Origin: Polycladidibacter stylochi
Lineage (GTDB): Bacteria; Pseudomonadota; Alphaproteobacteria; Rhizobiales; Stappiaceae
Direction of reading: 5' to 3'
DNA length: 64,000 bases
NCBI RefSeq assembly: GCF_001562055.1
Contig: NZ_LLWE01000024.1
Location: 532,672 to 596,671 of the forward strand
This document shows positions 21,444 through 32,104 of this stretch, in pieces. The translations under genes were made by a program, and so were the position numbers. The notes under the pieces are model-generated. The model saw only the letters and a list, made by a program, of their open reading frames with translations. It ran no database searches and was not told the DNA's origin. Numbering within the stretch: the stretch's first letter is position 1; each line of letters starts with the position of its first letter.

Positions 21444-24400
21444 GTGTCAGTTGCAAATATTTTTTCTGTTTCTCCGGATGTTCCGTTTCTACCGAGTGTG
21501 CTCAAGGCTTTGCTTGATGGCGAACTGGTACCTAACTTTAAGTGGGATAATGACCCGCTATCGCTTGCAAATGTAACAATATATGTACCCACAAGGCGTG
21601 CTGCGCGTGTTCTGCCTGATGTCTTGCGCCAGCTCTTGGGGGGGCAGGCGGTTTTGTTGCCCTCTATTCGGCCGCTTGGTGATGTGGAAGAAGATATCCA
21701 ACTCATAAGAGGCAAGCCTGATGGCCTTAAATTGCCGCCTGCTATGGCTGCAATGGACCGGAAAATGGCTATGACGCGCCTTGTATGGGCTTTTAAGGGC
21801 AATATCAGAGCACAGCTGTTAAAAGGCGATAAAGAAGAGTTTACCTCTGCTATTCCCGCATCGGCTGCAGATGCTGCATGGTTGGCTGCGGACCTGTTAA
21901 ACCTTATGGATGAAGTGCAGACTGAAGAGGCCGACTGGGAGAAGCTAACAGGGTTGGTGCCTGAAGATCATGCAGCCTATTGGCAAATGACATTGGAATT
22001 TCTGCAAATCGTTACCAAGAAATGGCCGGAGTTTTTGAAAGCTATGGGGCAAATGGACCCCAAAGAGCGGCGCTCGCAACTTATTCGCCGTGAAGCCAAA
22101 CAGCTCGTTATGGACCCACCTGAAGGGCCGGTAATCATCGCAGGTGCTACAGGGTCGTTTCCTGCCACTGCAGAACTTATAAAGACCGTACTCACCCTTG
22201 AGCAAGGCGCGTTGATATTGCCTGGGCTGGATCATGATATGGATGAGCTGAGTTGGCAACTGTTAGCTAGCCAGCAAAACAGCAGGAAGATATCAGGCCA
22301 TCCGCAATATAGCCTGAGTGCCCTATTAGCGTCTCTTGGTGTTAAACGTGAGCAAATACCCCCGTTGGGGCAGGGGCAAACGACAAAAGAGCAAGTCACC
22401 CGTCTTGCAATTGTGAATGAAGCTCTAAGGCCTGCTGACACAACAGAGCAGTGGCAAGAATTTTTTACCTCACAACTTGCACAAGAGCGTGCATTTGCTT
22501 TTAAAAATGTGAAGCAGATTGTTGCCAAAACGCAATCGCAAGAAGCACTTGCTATCGCTCTTTGCTTGAGGGAAGCTGTCGAAGAGGGAAAATCATGCGC
22601 CCTTGTATCACCGGACAGAACATTGGCCCGCCGTGTGGCTGCCGATTTGACGCGGTGGCAAATCAGCGTAGATGATACCGCAGGCCGTCCTTTGGAGCGA
22701 ACGCCCCCAATGGTGCTTTGTGAGCTGACAGCCCGGCTGGCGTTACATGGTTTGGAGCCTGTAAGTCTTCTATCTCTATTAAAACACCCACTTACGCGGC
22801 TTGGCTTTGAACTTAAAGAGATACGGGCAAGTGCAAGAGCACTGGAGCGTGGCGTATTGCGTGGTCCGCAGCCGCGACAGGGGATCTCTGGCTTGAAAGA
22901 AGCGGTGCGCTCGGCGCGTTTGCTTCAGCAAGATGCTAGGGTGCCTAGGTGGAAGAAAGTGGTTGATGAAGACTGGCAGGCTATCGACCAACTGGTAGAT
23001 AGGTTAGAGGCCGCTTTAGCACCGCTGGAACAGTTGCTCATGGAAAGCGGCGATATACCGGTAGAAAAGCTAATTCGGGCCCACGTAGAGGCAACACTTG
23101 CAGTTGCGCAAGAACCTGATGGAAGCCAGTCGGAACTGTTTAAAGGAGAAAATGGCGAGGCGTTGGCCACCACACTGGCGAGTTTGCTAGAGGCTGACGA
23201 CGTTGGCCTACAAATTCCTGCAGAAGACTGGCCAGGTGTCTTTCAAGCGTTAATTGCTGGTCAAGCTGTACGCTCACGCTTGCCGGCAGACCCGCGCATA
23301 CACCTTTTAGGACCGATGGAAGCGCGCTTACAACATTATGATTTTGTGGTTCTGGGGGGGCTGAATGAAGGTACTTGGCCACAAAAGACAAGAAATGACC
23401 CCTGGCTCAACCGGCCCATGAAAGGGCAAATTGGCCTTGATCCGCCAGAGCGGAAAATTGGGACTGCTGCCCATGATTTCCTTTGGAATATCGGGGCAAA
23501 AGAAGTGGTCCTTTCCCGCTCCCAACGTGTGGATGGTGCGCCAACTGTTGCTTCGCGCTGGTTAAATCGTATCAACACGCTCGCAGGTCAGGCGTGTGTT
23601 AATGATATGCTGGCGCGTGGAATGAACTATGTGCAGCTCAGTGATGTAATCGACCGCGCCCCGACCCAAACCAAACCGGCTGGACGGCCAGAGCCCAAAC
23701 CTGCGGTTATCGCAAGGCCGCGCCAGCTCTCGGTCACGCAGGTTGAGACGCTGATACGCGATCCCTACGAAATATATGCAAAGAAAGTGCTGCGCCTAGA
23801 CGAGGTTGACCCGATAGGCGGTGAACCCAACGCAGCTGATAAAGGGACAATAATACACGAAGCCTTGGCCCGTTTTCTTGATGAATGGTTTGAAGGCCCT
23901 TTTGATAAAAAAGCCGTCGCCGGTTTGTTGGATCATGGGCGTCGTTTGTTTGCCCCGTTAGATGCTTTCCCGGCAATTCGTGCGCTCTGGTGGCCGCGTT
24001 TTGAGCGTATTGCTGCGGCGTTCGTTACCAAAGAGGCCGATTGGTCACCGCAGATTTATGATCGCTTTTTAGAAACATACGGCACTGCTGCAATGCAAAG
24101 GCCGGGCTACGAGTTTTTGTTGACAGGAAGAGCTGATCGCATTGATTTGCTAAAAGATCAAATGTTGACAGTGATTGATTATAAAACGGGTCAGCCACCA
24201 ACCCTAAAGCAGGTGCAAACATTATTTGCTCCGCAATTGCCTTTGGAAGTGGCAATGATAAGGCGAGGAGCATTTGCCGATCTACCTGCCAGCTTGCCAA
24301 TGAAGGACCTCATTTATATTCATCTCAACGGGAGCAAAGAGCCGGTTAAGCTTGAGCGGCGAACACCCAAAGATACCAGCATTGATGAGTTGGCAGAAGA

Positions 24401-24563
24401 AGCTTGGCAGCGTTTGGAAAAACTGGTTGCTGCCTATGAAAACCCCAATAAAGGCTATTTGTCGCGAGCAAGGGTCTTGCAAGAACGCCAATGGGCAGGC
24501 GGCTATGATCATTTGGCACGTGTGGACGAGTGGTCACTTGGTGTTGCAGGGGACGAAAACTAA
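21444..24563 (+). CDS. addB: AddB subunit of the AddAB helicase-nuclease
   Basis: The 1039-residue protein matches the alphaproteobacterial type of AddB, partner of AddA in processing double-strand breaks for RecA. Early on it has YVPTRRAARVLPDVL and IRPLGDVEED; toward the C-terminus there is a PD-(D/E)XK nuclease domain with GTIIHEALARFLDEW and VIDYKTGQPP, the Asp and Lys being catalytic. The start is taken as GTG 21444, placed five bases after GGAGG; GTG 21432 would overlap that ribosome site. The N-terminal helicase-like part lacks a clear Walker A, as in this subfamily. Its stop overlaps the addA ATG by one base. Confidence 0.93.
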   Translation: MSVANIFSVSPDVPFLPSVLKALLDGELVPNFKWDNDPLSLANVTIYVPTRRAARVLPDVLRQLLGGQAVLLPSIRPLGDVEEDIQLIRGKPDGLKLPPAMAAMDRKMAMTRLVWAFKGNIRAQLLKGDKEEFTSAIPASAADAAWLAADLLNLMDEVQTEEADWEKLTGLVPEDHAAYWQMTLEFLQIVTKKWPEFLKAMGQMDPKERRSQLIRREAKQLVMDPPEGPVIIAGATGSFPATAELIKTVLTLEQGALILPGLDHDMDELSWQLLASQQNSRKISGHPQYSLSALLASLGVKREQIPPLGQGQTTKEQVTRLAIVNEALRPADTTEQWQEFFTSQLAQERAFAFKNVKQIVAKTQSQEALAIALCLREAVEEGKSCALVSPDRTLARRVAADLTRWQISVDDTAGRPLERTPPMVLCELTARLALHGLEPVSLLSLLKHPLTRLGFELKEIRASARALERGVLRGPQPRQGISGLKEAVRSARLLQQDARVPRWKKVVDEDWQAIDQLVDRLEAALAPLEQLLMESGDIPVEKLIRAHVEATLAVAQEPDGSQSELFKGENGEALATTLASLLEADDVGLQIPAEDWPGVFQALIAGQAVRSRLPADPRIHLLGPMEARLQHYDFVVLGGLNEGTWPQKTRNDPWLNRPMKGQIGLDPPERKIGTAAHDFLWNIGAKEVVLSRSQRVDGAPTVASRWLNRINTLAGQACVNDMLARGMNYVQLSDVIDRAPTQTKPAGRPEPKPAVIARPRQLSVTQVETLIRDPYEIYAKKVLRLDEVDPIGGEPNAADKGTIIHEALARFLDEWFEGPFDKKAVAGLLDHGRRLFAPLDAFPAIRALWWPRFERIAAAFVTKEADWSPQIYDRFLETYGTAAMQRPGYEFLLTGRADRIDLLKDQMLTVIDYKTGQPPTLKQVQTLFAPQLPLEVAMIRRGAFADLPASLPMKDLIYIHLNGSKEPVKLERRTPKDTSIDELAEEAWQRLEKLVAAYENPNKGYLSRARVLQERQWAGGYDHLARVDEWSLGVAGDEN

Positions 24564-27500
24564 TGGAAATACCAAGCAAAACACTAGATAGCCAACAAAA
24601 GGCTGCACACCCTGAAAATTCGGCTTGGGTAAGTGCAAATGCAGGTTCCGGCAAAACATTTGTGCTTTCACGTCGTGTTGTTCGGTTGCTCTTGGCTGGT
24701 ACGAACCCCGCCAAAATTTTATGCCTTACATTTACCAAGGCGGCAGCGTCAGAAATGGCTACGCGCGTATTTGATGTGCTCTCAAGCTGGACCAGCATGG
24801 ATGATGCAGCGCTCGCTAAGGAGTTAGAGCAAATTGAAGGTCAATCGCCGAGCGAAAAGCAGATAAAAAGAGCAAGGCGATTATTTGCAAAAGCACTGGA
24901 GACACCAGGTGGATTAAAAATCCAAACAATTCATGCTTTTTGTGAATCAATCCTGCACCAGTTTCCACTCGAGGCAAATGTGGCTGGCCACTTCTCTGTT
25001 CTTGATGACAGAACGACAGCTGAACTCTTACAGCAAGCACGCGATTTTGTTTTACGTAAAGCAGAAAGTGAACCAGAGACACAACTGGGACAAGCGTTGG
25101 CGCGTTTAATCTCACTGCTACCTGATAGTGGTGTTGATAAAGCGCTGGGCGAACTTATCGGCAAACGTGATAAAATCCGACAATGGGTTGGTGATGAAGG
25201 CTCACTTGATGCAGCCTTAGATGCATTACAACGCGATTTTGGAATTGCGAAACAAGAAAGCCTATCTTCCCTTGAAGACGAGCTACGTTCAAATTGTCTT
25301 TTTGATGCCAATACAGCTCTTTCGTATGCGGAAGCACTGCGTTGCGGCACGAAAACCGATTGTGAACGTGCCGATAAAATTGCAAGGGCGTTTCAAGCGA
25401 CAGATAACCAAGGATGGCGGGCGGTTTGGTTACCAATTTTTTTGACAGGTAAGCTTGAAGCCCGTAAGTCGCTGGCGACAAAAAAAGTAAAGACCTCGTA
25501 CCCGGATGTTGTTGAAGCGCTTGAAAACGAGCAGCAAAGGCTTTTGTCTCTTCTAGAGCGCCAACGTGCCTTGATAACATTACAAGGGACCGAGGCCATA
25601 CTCCGCCTTTCAGAGGCTGTACTGGACTTTTACGAAAATGAAAAATCACGCCGTGGTTTTTTGGATTTTGAAGATTTGGTTGTACGCTGTGCAAGCCTTC
25701 TTGCACGCAGTGAGGCTGCGCAATGGGTTCAGTACAAGCTGGATCGTGGTCTTGATCATATTCTGGTGGATGAAGCACAAGACACGAGTCCGCGCCAGTG
25801 GCAGGTTATTGGTGTGCTCGCAGAAGAGTTCTTTGTCGGCTCAGGCGCAAGCGAAACAGTGCGTACTATCTTTGCTGTTGGTGATGAAAAGCAGTCTATC
25901 TACTCCTTTCAAGGGGCTGTTCCGGCTTATTTCGCTTATATGCGTCAATACTTTGCTCAAAAAGCGCAAAACTCAGGAAATGCATTTGAGGGGCTTGAAT
26001 TAAATCTGTCATTTCGCTCCACTCCTGAAGTACTTGGGGCCGTGGATAAGGTTTTTGCCAGTCCCGACACTTACAAGGGGTTGTCACAGGATAATATTGC
26101 TCCGGTCCACGAGGCAATTCGTCGTCATGATGCGGGCCTTGTTGAAATATGGCCATTGGTGGAAGCGCCGCAAATTGAAGAGCCTGAAGATTGGACCCAG
26201 CCTATCGACCGGATTGGCACATCCAACCCTATGATTAAAGTTGCAATGCGCATTGCAGAGCAAATAAAGGACTGGTCAAAGCGCGGCGTAGCTTCGCCTG
26301 GAGATGTGTTGGTTTTGACTCGCAAACGCGGCCCATTTGTTGAAGCGTTAAACCGCGAATTGAAACGTCAATCAATTCCTGTAGCCGGGGCTGACAGGTT
26401 GGTTTTATCTGACCATATAGCGGTGAAAGATCTAACAGCCTTAGCGCGCTTCATACTGTTGCCAGAGGATGATTTGTCGTTGGCATGTGTGCTCAAAAGC
26501 CCATTGTTCGGGTTGGACGACAACGATCTGTTTGAAATCGCGCATGAAGAGCCGGGGCGTCCAAGACCGGGGACTCTATGGCATATGCTTTTGAAGAAGT
26601 CAGAGACAGGTGAGCTGCCAGCCATGAGCAAGTGGCAACAAGTCCGGGCACGGCTCGAGCAATGGCGTGACCGTGCGGACTTTGTGCCACCCTTTGAGTT
26701 TTATGCCAGAATATTGGGTGCTGATGGATTCCGGTTGAAATTTCGTGAAAGGATGGGGACCGAAGTCGATGATGTGTTGGATGAATTTTTATCGCTCACC
26801 ATCAGCTGCGAACAAAACGGCATACAAGGTCTTGAAGGTTTCATAAACTGGCTTGAACAAGCACCAACACAAATTAAGCGCGAGCTAAATGCAGTTACGG
26901 GGCAAGTGCGGATCATGACTGTTCATGGTTCAAAGGGCTTGGAAGCCCCCTTCGTAATTTTGGTTGATAGTTGTGCCAAACCCGTTTCCAGCCAACATAA
27001 CCCGGTTGTGCTGGAGAAAGAACGTGCCCAAAAGTCTGTTGCCGCTCCTTCGCTTGTTTGGTTGCCAGCAAAGGAGAACCAGACTGGCTGGCATAAAGAC
27101 GCACTTGAAAAACTCCATGATGCAGAGCGTGAAGAGTATCGCCGCTTGTTATATGTGGCATTGACGCGGGCGAAAGACCGGCTTGTTGTGTGTGGTTGGC
27201 AACCCAAAAGTGGGGCTGCAGCAGATTGCTGGTATCAACTGGTTTACAATGGTCTCTTGGCAGAGTTAAGAGAGCAGAAAAATGCGCGTGGTGATATTGT
27301 GGCATGGCACTGGACTGTGGGTGGTTCAGAAAAGCCAGAGCCATCTTTAGGTGTTCAAGAGAATAAAAAAGTAGAGACGCCTATGATCTTGCCAAAGTGG
27401 TGTATGGAGCCGTTAAAAGCACCTGTCAAACCACGTCGCCTGCGCCCTTCCGGGGCTATCGAAGAGGTGGATATCAAAACGGAAAAAACGTCTCCACAAG

Positions 27501-28048
27501 CCATTGATGCCCTCGCAATTGCAAGAAAGCCAGAAAACTGGCCGCTTGTTCGCGGTCAACTTACGCACCGTCTTCTAGAAATACTACCGGACATGCCAAG
27601 TGAGGAATGGGAGGAGGCTATTGAGCGTTATTTGGCGAGCGAGCTTCCGCAAGAATTTATAAAGTACAAGCTCGATATTAAGAGAGCAGTTCTGAATACC
27701 TTGGAAACTCCCATAGCGCATAATTTATTTTCGCAAAAAGCCAGGGCGGAGGTGGCGATACAAGGAATATTAACAGGGCAAGATGGCAAGCCGCTGGAGG
27801 TATTTGGTGTTGTAGATAGGCTACTTGTACTCGAAAATGAGCTATTTATCCTTGATTACAAAACCAATTTTTATGTGCCATCCACTCTAGACGAAATAAG
27901 TGATGACTATGTAGCCCAGCTTGCTATATATAAGGAACTGCTAAAACAAATATATCCGGGCTGGACCATAAGGGCACTCTTGTTGTACACAGCCGGACCG
28001 AGTCTTTTTGAGATTCCAAATGAACGTCTGGATCGTTTTAGCTTCTAG
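24563..28048 (+). CDS. addA: AddA helicase-nuclease subunit
   Basis: This 1161-residue UvrD-like helicase has motif I SANAGSGKTFVLSRRVVRLL, Ia LCLTFTKAAASEMATR, II HILVDEAQDTSPRQW, III GDEKQSIYSFQGA, V MTVHGSKGLEAPFVIL and VI YVALTRAKDRLVVCG. The C-terminal nuclease domain contains GVVDRLLVLENELFILDYKTN with the PD-(D/E)XK residues. The ATG at 24563 overlaps the addB stop; an upstream GTG at 24530 is less likely. With AddB it forms the break-end processing enzyme. Confidence 0.96.
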   Translation: MEIPSKTLDSQQKAAHPENSAWVSANAGSGKTFVLSRRVVRLLLAGTNPAKILCLTFTKAAASEMATRVFDVLSSWTSMDDAALAKELEQIEGQSPSEKQIKRARRLFAKALETPGGLKIQTIHAFCESILHQFPLEANVAGHFSVLDDRTTAELLQQARDFVLRKAESEPETQLGQALARLISLLPDSGVDKALGELIGKRDKIRQWVGDEGSLDAALDALQRDFGIAKQESLSSLEDELRSNCLFDANTALSYAEALRCGTKTDCERADKIARAFQATDNQGWRAVWLPIFLTGKLEARKSLATKKVKTSYPDVVEALENEQQRLLSLLERQRALITLQGTEAILRLSEAVLDFYENEKSRRGFLDFEDLVVRCASLLARSEAAQWVQYKLDRGLDHILVDEAQDTSPRQWQVIGVLAEEFFVGSGASETVRTIFAVGDEKQSIYSFQGAVPAYFAYMRQYFAQKAQNSGNAFEGLELNLSFRSTPEVLGAVDKVFASPDTYKGLSQDNIAPVHEAIRRHDAGLVEIWPLVEAPQIEEPEDWTQPIDRIGTSNPMIKVAMRIAEQIKDWSKRGVASPGDVLVLTRKRGPFVEALNRELKRQSIPVAGADRLVLSDHIAVKDLTALARFILLPEDDLSLACVLKSPLFGLDDNDLFEIAHEEPGRPRPGTLWHMLLKKSETGELPAMSKWQQVRARLEQWRDRADFVPPFEFYARILGADGFRLKFRERMGTEVDDVLDEFLSLTISCEQNGIQGLEGFINWLEQAPTQIKRELNAVTGQVRIMTVHGSKGLEAPFVILVDSCAKPVSSQHNPVVLEKERAQKSVAAPSLVWLPAKENQTGWHKDALEKLHDAEREEYRRLLYVALTRAKDRLVVCGWQPKSGAAADCWYQLVYNGLLAELREQKNARGDIVAWHWTVGGSEKPEPSLGVQENKKVETPMILPKWCMEPLKAPVKPRRLRPSGAIEEVDIKTEKTSPQAIDALAIARKPENWPLVRGQLTHRLLEILPDMPSEEWEEAIERYLASELPQEFIKYKLDIKRAVLNTLETPIAHNLFSQKARAEVAIQGILTGQDGKPLEVFGVVDRLLVLENELFILDYKTNFYVPSTLDEISDDYVAQLAIYKELLKQIYPGWTIRALLLYTAGPSLFEIPNERLDRFSF

Positions 28049-28146
28049 GCAATTATTGGAAATGGTTTGCTTGACGAACGGAGCGTTGGTTTTTAACACT
28101 GAGCTCAGCTAGGAAGCAGACACAAAAGAATATGCGAGGCAAAACA

Positions 28147-28467
28147 ATGGCCACAGTTAAAGTAAGCGATGAGAACTTCCAAAGTGAGGTTCTGGGCAGC
28201 TCTACACCTGTACTAGTGGATTTTTGGGCTGAATGGTGTGGTCCTTGTAAAATGATTGCACCAGCACTGGAAGAAATCTCCGAAGAAATGTCAGGTGCTG
28301 TAAAAATTGCAAAGGTTGATATTGATTCCAACCAGCAAAGTGCAATGAATTACGGTGTGCGTTCAATTCCAACAATGATTTTGTTCAAAAATGGTGAAGC
28401 TGCAGCCACTATGGTTGGCGCACAGCCAAAGGGCAAAATTGCGGAATGGATTAAGCAAAACGCCTAA
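28147..28467 (+). CDS. trxA: Thioredoxin
   Basis: The 106-residue protein has the redox motif [13 protein letters not shown] and the cis-proline [12 protein letters not shown]. It is the general cytoplasmic disulphide reductant. The ATG at 28147, seven bases after GAGG, is chosen over the ATG at 28132. It follows addA by about 100 bases, as in many Rhizobiales (where folC often intervenes; folC is not seen here). Confidence 0.96.
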   Translation: MATVKVSDENFQSEVLGSSTPVLVDFWAEWCGPCKMIAPALEEISEEMSGAVKIAKVDIDSNQQSAMNYGVRSIPTMILFKNGEAAATMVGAQPKGKIAEWIKQNA

Positions 28468-28508
28468 AACATTCCCCTAAGACGATTTGGGAATGGAAAA
28501 AGCAAGAA

Positions 28509-28545
28509 CTCCGGCAGCAATGTTGTCGGAGGTCTTTTGTTTTTG
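28509..28545 (+). terminator. Terminator of trxA
   Basis: CTCCGGCA pairs with TGTCGGAG (one G-T pair), followed by TCTTTTGTTTTTG. A second small hairpin (ATTCCC/GGGAAT) lies just before it at about 28470-28493. Confidence 0.8.
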
Positions 28546-28641
28546 CTCCGAACATCCTAAATAGAAGCGGAGAAAAAAGTTGGTACGGTCTATCTGCTTT
28601 AATGAACTGGCCAGCTACGACACTGAATTGATAGGATGACC

Positions 28642-29298
28642 ATGCAAGAGGAAAACAACAGCACTGAAACTGAAGAAACTCCAGCAGCTAAAGCATATCA
28701 GGATGTTGCAAATGAAGCGCCGGAAGTAAGCGCTGACGAGCAAACGCAAGAAGATGATGCAAAAGGCCCGACTGTCGAGACGCTTCAGGCAGAAAACGCT
28801 GAACTAAAAGATCGCCTGTTGCGTACTATGGCCGAGATGGAAAATCTACGCCGCCGCACCGAAAAAGAGGTTCGCGACGCCAAAAGCTATTCGGTAGCCA
28901 GTTTTGCACGTGACATGCTGGTGATTAACGATAACCTGGAGCGCGCTATTGAAGCTGTTCCGGAAGATCAACGTGCTGATGAACTCACCGGCATGAAGTC
29001 TCTTGTTGAAGGCGTTGAAATGGTTGAGCGCGAGATGCACAACCAGCTTGAGAAGCATGGGGTGAAAAGGCTGAGCCCTGAGGGTGAGAAGTTTGATCCC
29101 CATTTCCATCAGGCAATGTTCGAAGTGCCGAATACTGAAGTTCCAAATAACACTGTCGTGCAAGTGGTGCAGGCAGGATATGTTATTGCAGACCGTGTTT
29201 TGCGCCCTGCAATGGTTGGCGTATCCAAAGGTGGCCCTAAAGTTATGGCAACAGATGCTAAAGGCGCACCTGGTGATAACTTGGATAAGCAAGCTTAA
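28642..29298 (+). CDS. grpE: GrpE nucleotide exchange factor
   Basis: The protein of about 218 residues has an acidic disordered start, a long helix ([27 protein letters not shown]), and the C-terminal beta domain with [15 protein letters not shown] and [20 protein letters not shown]. GrpE releases ADP from DnaK. ATG 28642 has AGGA five bases upstream; ATG 28636 is in frame but lies within the ribosome site. It is not beside hrcA, its common neighbour in Rhizobiales, but stands alone after trxA. Confidence 0.96.
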   Translation: MQEENNSTETEETPAAKAYQDVANEAPEVSADEQTQEDDAKGPTVETLQAENAELKDRLLRTMAEMENLRRRTEKEVRDAKSYSVASFARDMLVINDNLERAIEAVPEDQRADELTGMKSLVEGVEMVEREMHNQLEKHGVKRLSPEGEKFDPHFHQAMFEVPNTEVPNNTVVQVVQAGYVIADRVLRPAMVGVSKGGPKVMATDAKGAPGDNLDKQA

Positions 29299-29360
29299 GC
29301 TCTATCGCTTAGAACGCAAAATTATTTAGTAGGTGCTGTTTCACGGCTCCTAATGCTACA

Positions 29361-29398
29361 GGGCAGGAACACTTTTAAGAGTGTTTCTGCTTTTTTAT
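29361..29398 (+). terminator. Terminator of grpE
   Basis: GCAGGAACACTTT pairs with AGAGTGTTTCTGC (with G-T pairs) and is followed by TTTTTTATT. Confidence 0.88.
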
Positions 29399-29521
29399 TG
29401 GAAATGGCATCTCTAGCACTGATGGAGATCATAAATTATTGGAAAATACAGTTGGGTAAGGCGCAGCTTCGTGATAAAGCGCGGGCTCGCGGAAGTTTTT
29501 GGAAAGCTATAGAGTAAGCTG

Positions 29522-30136
29522 ATGACAACACAGATTTGGCAATATCTCGATTTTCTTGGCGTCGCCATTTTTGCAATTACTGGCGGTTTGGTCGCTGCCC
29601 GTTTACGACAGGATTTTATAGCATTTCTTTTTTTTAGTGTTGTAACTGGTATGGGTGGAGGAACCCTTAGGGATTTAATCTTGGATGCCCCAGTTTTTTG
29701 GGTTGTTAATGGTGATTATTTGCTTGTTTGCGCCGCTGCAGCCGTTTTTATGTGGTTTTGTGCCGAGTGGGTTGAGCAGTGGGGTCAACCCCTGCGCTGG
29801 CTGGATGCATTGGGCATTTCGGCCTACACAGTCATGGGAGCCGCAAAAGCCTTGGATTTGGGCCACCCGAGTACTGTTGCCGTATTGATGGGACTTTCTT
29901 CAGCGACATTTGGCGGAATTACAAGGGATGTTATCGCCGGCGAGCCATCTGCATTGTTGCAGCGAGAAATTTATCTTGCTGCTGCTTTTACCGGAGCTCT
30001 TATTTACGTCGTGTTGGAAATTTATACATCGCAAACGTTAGTTGCAGCGATCTGCGGCAGCCTGGGCGCGTTTATATTACGGGCTGGCGCTATTGCCTAC
30101 GGCTGGACTTTGCCAAGCTATAAATCAAAGAATTAG
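29522..30136 (+). CDS. TRIC/UPF0126 (YadS-like) membrane channel family protein
   Basis: The 204-residue protein is almost wholly hydrophobic, with about seven helices in two homologous halves. Each half carries the family's glycine-rich signature: TGMGGGTLRDLIL near residue 44 and ATFGGITRDVIAGE near 128. Bacterial members are homologues of the trimeric intracellular cation (TRIC) channels; the substrate of this copy is unknown. It is a single gene, ending at a shared hairpin opposite lapA. Confidence 0.9.
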   Translation: MTTQIWQYLDFLGVAIFAITGGLVAARLRQDFIAFLFFSVVTGMGGGTLRDLILDAPVFWVVNGDYLLVCAAAAVFMWFCAEWVEQWGQPLRWLDALGISAYTVMGAAKALDLGHPSTVAVLMGLSSATFGGITRDVIAGEPSALLQREIYLAAAFTGALIYVVLEIYTSQTLVAAICGSLGAFILRAGAIAYGWTLPSYKSKN

Positions 30137-30158
30137 ATAATTTCACAGTCAGCATTCA

Positions 30159-30192
30159 CGCATCACAGTAGTTATAAATAGACTGTGATGCG
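30159..30192. terminator. Shared hairpin between convergent genes
   Basis: CGCATCACAGT pairs perfectly (11 bases) with ACTGTGATGCG over a 12-base AT-rich loop. It lies between the ends of the TRIC-like gene and lapA. There is no T tract on either side, so termination is plausible but not certain. Confidence 0.6.
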
Positions 30193-30220
30193 AATTATAA
30201 TTAACGTCTAAGGTTGAAAA

Positions 30221-30556
30221 CTAAGCCTGTGGTAGGGAAGGGCTCTTATTTTGGGCAACAACCACAGTACGTAGTTCGTCGCTTTCCTGTTGTAGCTTCT
30301 GAGCCTGTTTGCGCTGAACCCTAGCTTCTCGCCGGTATCGCCCTTGATTGCTCCAAGAAGCGAGACCACCGATAATAATACCAATACTGGCAGCTGCGAA
30401 GATGAGCCAGAACATGGGTACTTGAAAAGTCAGAGCCTGGTCACCGCTTTGAAAAGGGTTCAAGGACACATCGACCGAATGTCTATTTGCGACTGCCAAT
30501 ATAATTAGTAGTACTGCTACAGGTAATAGCAGCAATTTCCTTAAAAACCTTTTCAC
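30221..30556 (-). CDS. lapA: LapA-domain inner-membrane protein (DUF1049)
   Basis: The 111-residue protein has two membrane helices (residues about 8-24 and 47-65), the conserved NRHSVDVSLNPF segment between them, and a charged coiled tail rich in Arg and Gln. This is the LapA/YciS pattern; in enterobacteria LapA with LapB controls LPS assembly via LpxC. No lapB is here. It follows ihfB by 13 bases on the same strand, a standard Rhizobiales arrangement. Confidence 0.85.
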   Translation of the reverse strand: MKRFLRKLLLLPVAVLLIILAVANRHSVDVSLNPFQSGDQALTFQVPMFWLIFAAASIGIIIGGLASWSNQGRYRREARVQRKQAQKLQQESDELRTVVVAQNKSPSLPQA

Positions 30557-30569
30557 GCGATGCTCCAGT

Positions 30570-30869
30570 TTATTCTTCGCCGTGATCTACACCATCATTG
30601 AGCCGCTCACGCATTTCCTTACCTGTTTTAAAGAAAGGAACATACTTCTCGCTGACATCGACTTTTTGGCCGGTGCGAGGGTTACGTCCAATACGTGCTG
30701 GGCGATTTTTGACAGAAAAAGCGCCAAAACCACGTAGCTCTACACGGTCGCCTTTCATTAGGGCTTCAGTAATTTCATCAAGAATTGCGTTGACGATATT
30801 TTCAACGTCTCTTTGATACAAATGCGGGTTTCGATCTGCAATCGTTTGAACCAGCTCAGATTTAATCAT
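30570..30869 (-). CDS. ihfB: Integration host factor beta subunit
   Basis: The 99-residue protein starts [11 protein letters not shown] after a strong GGGGGG site; the open frame extends seven codons further. It has the DNA-bending arm [21 protein letters not shown] with the intercalating Pro, and [21 protein letters not shown] bends DNA and, among other things, assists sigma-54 promoters (rpoN is in this window). Its start lies within the end of sppA (eight-base overlap). Confidence 0.96.
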   Translation of the reverse strand: MIKSELVQTIADRNPHLYQRDVENIVNAILDEITEALMKGDRVELRGFGAFSVKNRPARIGRNPRTGQKVDVSEKYVPFFKTGKEMRERLNDGVDHGEE

Positions 30870-31866
30870 TTGTTCCCCCCTTGTCCACACTATGGTCGGC
30901 TACTTGCGGAGCCTGCCAAACTGAAACAAGACCGTCAAGCGGAAGACTACTTTCCGCATAGTTTTTTAGTGTTTGTAACAGATCACCTAATAGAAAATCA
31001 GAGGTAAAACCAAAATGTGACGCTATTTTTGCATAAAACGGAAAATCTTTTTCAGGTGATTCTGGATACCAATCAATAACCTTTATTGAATCATCAAGCT
31101 TCAACTTAGCGATAACCCAAGCCCTTGCAGCTTCTTCACCGCCAATTTCGTCGACGAGGCCGAGCTCTAAAGCTTGGTGACCACTGTAGACTTGACCATT
31201 GGCAACTGAGAGCGCCTGACTCTTATCCATTGCTCGCCGCTCAGCGACAAGACCTACGAACCACTGATACGAATCGTTTATGAGGCTATGGATTACATCT
31301 TTTACTTCTTGTGTTGGCTCACTATAAAAATTTGGCTCAGCCTTTAAAGGGGCGCTTTTGACTGCATCAAATTTTACGCCGACTTTATCTAAGAGGCCCT
31401 CAAAGTTACTATATTGGAACAGCACACCAATTGAGCCGGTAATAGAGTTGTAGTTGGCAACAATGTGATCTGCACCCAAAGCAGTCATATAGCCTGCAGA
31501 AGCCCCAACAGTTCCGATAGAGGCAACAACTGGTTTTCTCTTGGCAATGTCTCTTAGGGCATAGTAGAGGCGCTCTCCGCCGGTTGTGGTGCCACCAGGA
31601 GAGTTAATAGCCACAATAACAGCTTTCACGTTATTATCTGTAGCGAGCTTTTTAAGTAATCGTAGTTTGTACTTATCTTGCGATATAACTCCGAAGACTT
31701 CGATACGGGCAATGTGTGCTCCGCGGCGGGAGTTCTCAATGCCTGCTTTATCCAAAGCGAGGCTTGCAAGGGCAATAATCGCTACAATAAAAAACAAAAT
31801 GCGCCAGAAAGAAACCTTCTTCCGTAATCGGCGCCGGTCAATGATAACATCACTATCGAGGCTCAT
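30862..31866 (-). CDS. sppA: Signal peptide peptidase SppA (short form)
   Basis: The 334-residue protein has one N-terminal membrane helix (residues about 18-38) and a single ClpP-like protease domain, the half-length form typical outside enterobacteria. The nucleophile Ser is in [15 protein letters not shown], and the general-base Lys is likely the one in SAPLKAEP. The NSPGG motif (oxyanion part) precedes. It degrades cleaved signal peptides at the inner membrane. The start at the ATG 31864-31866 (MSLDSDVII) is preferred to a TTG 12 codons upstream. Confidence 0.92.
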   Translation of the reverse strand: MSLDSDVIIDRRRLRKKVSFWRILFFIVAIIALASLALDKAGIENSRRGAHIARIEVFGVISQDKYKLRLLKKLATDNNVKAVIVAINSPGGTTTGGERLYYALRDIAKRKPVVASIGTVGASAGYMTALGADHIVANYNSITGSIGVLFQYSNFEGLLDKVGVKFDAVKSAPLKAEPNFYSEPTQEVKDVIHSLINDSYQWFVGLVAERRAMDKSQALSVANGQVYSGHQALELGLVDEIGGEEAARAWVIAKLKLDDSIKVIDWYPESPEKDFPFYAKIASHFGFTSDFLLGDLLQTLKNYAESSLPLDGLVSVWQAPQVADHSVDKGGTND

Positions 31867-32104
31867 GCGTAGGTAAACTCCTGAAAAGCCTTTTAAAACC
31901 AATAATTGCTACCTACAATAAACACTAAACCCATTAAAAACCATGCCTAGGAAGCAAATCACGGCAATAAATTTATTATTTGGTGCCTTGGGGGTGAACT
32001 CATAGCTCAAAAAAATAACTATATAGAGTATGTTTCGTAAAGGTTATAAAGCGCAGAAGCTTTCCCAATGAGAGGTCTATGCTATGCACTCATTAGTTTG
32101 TTAG

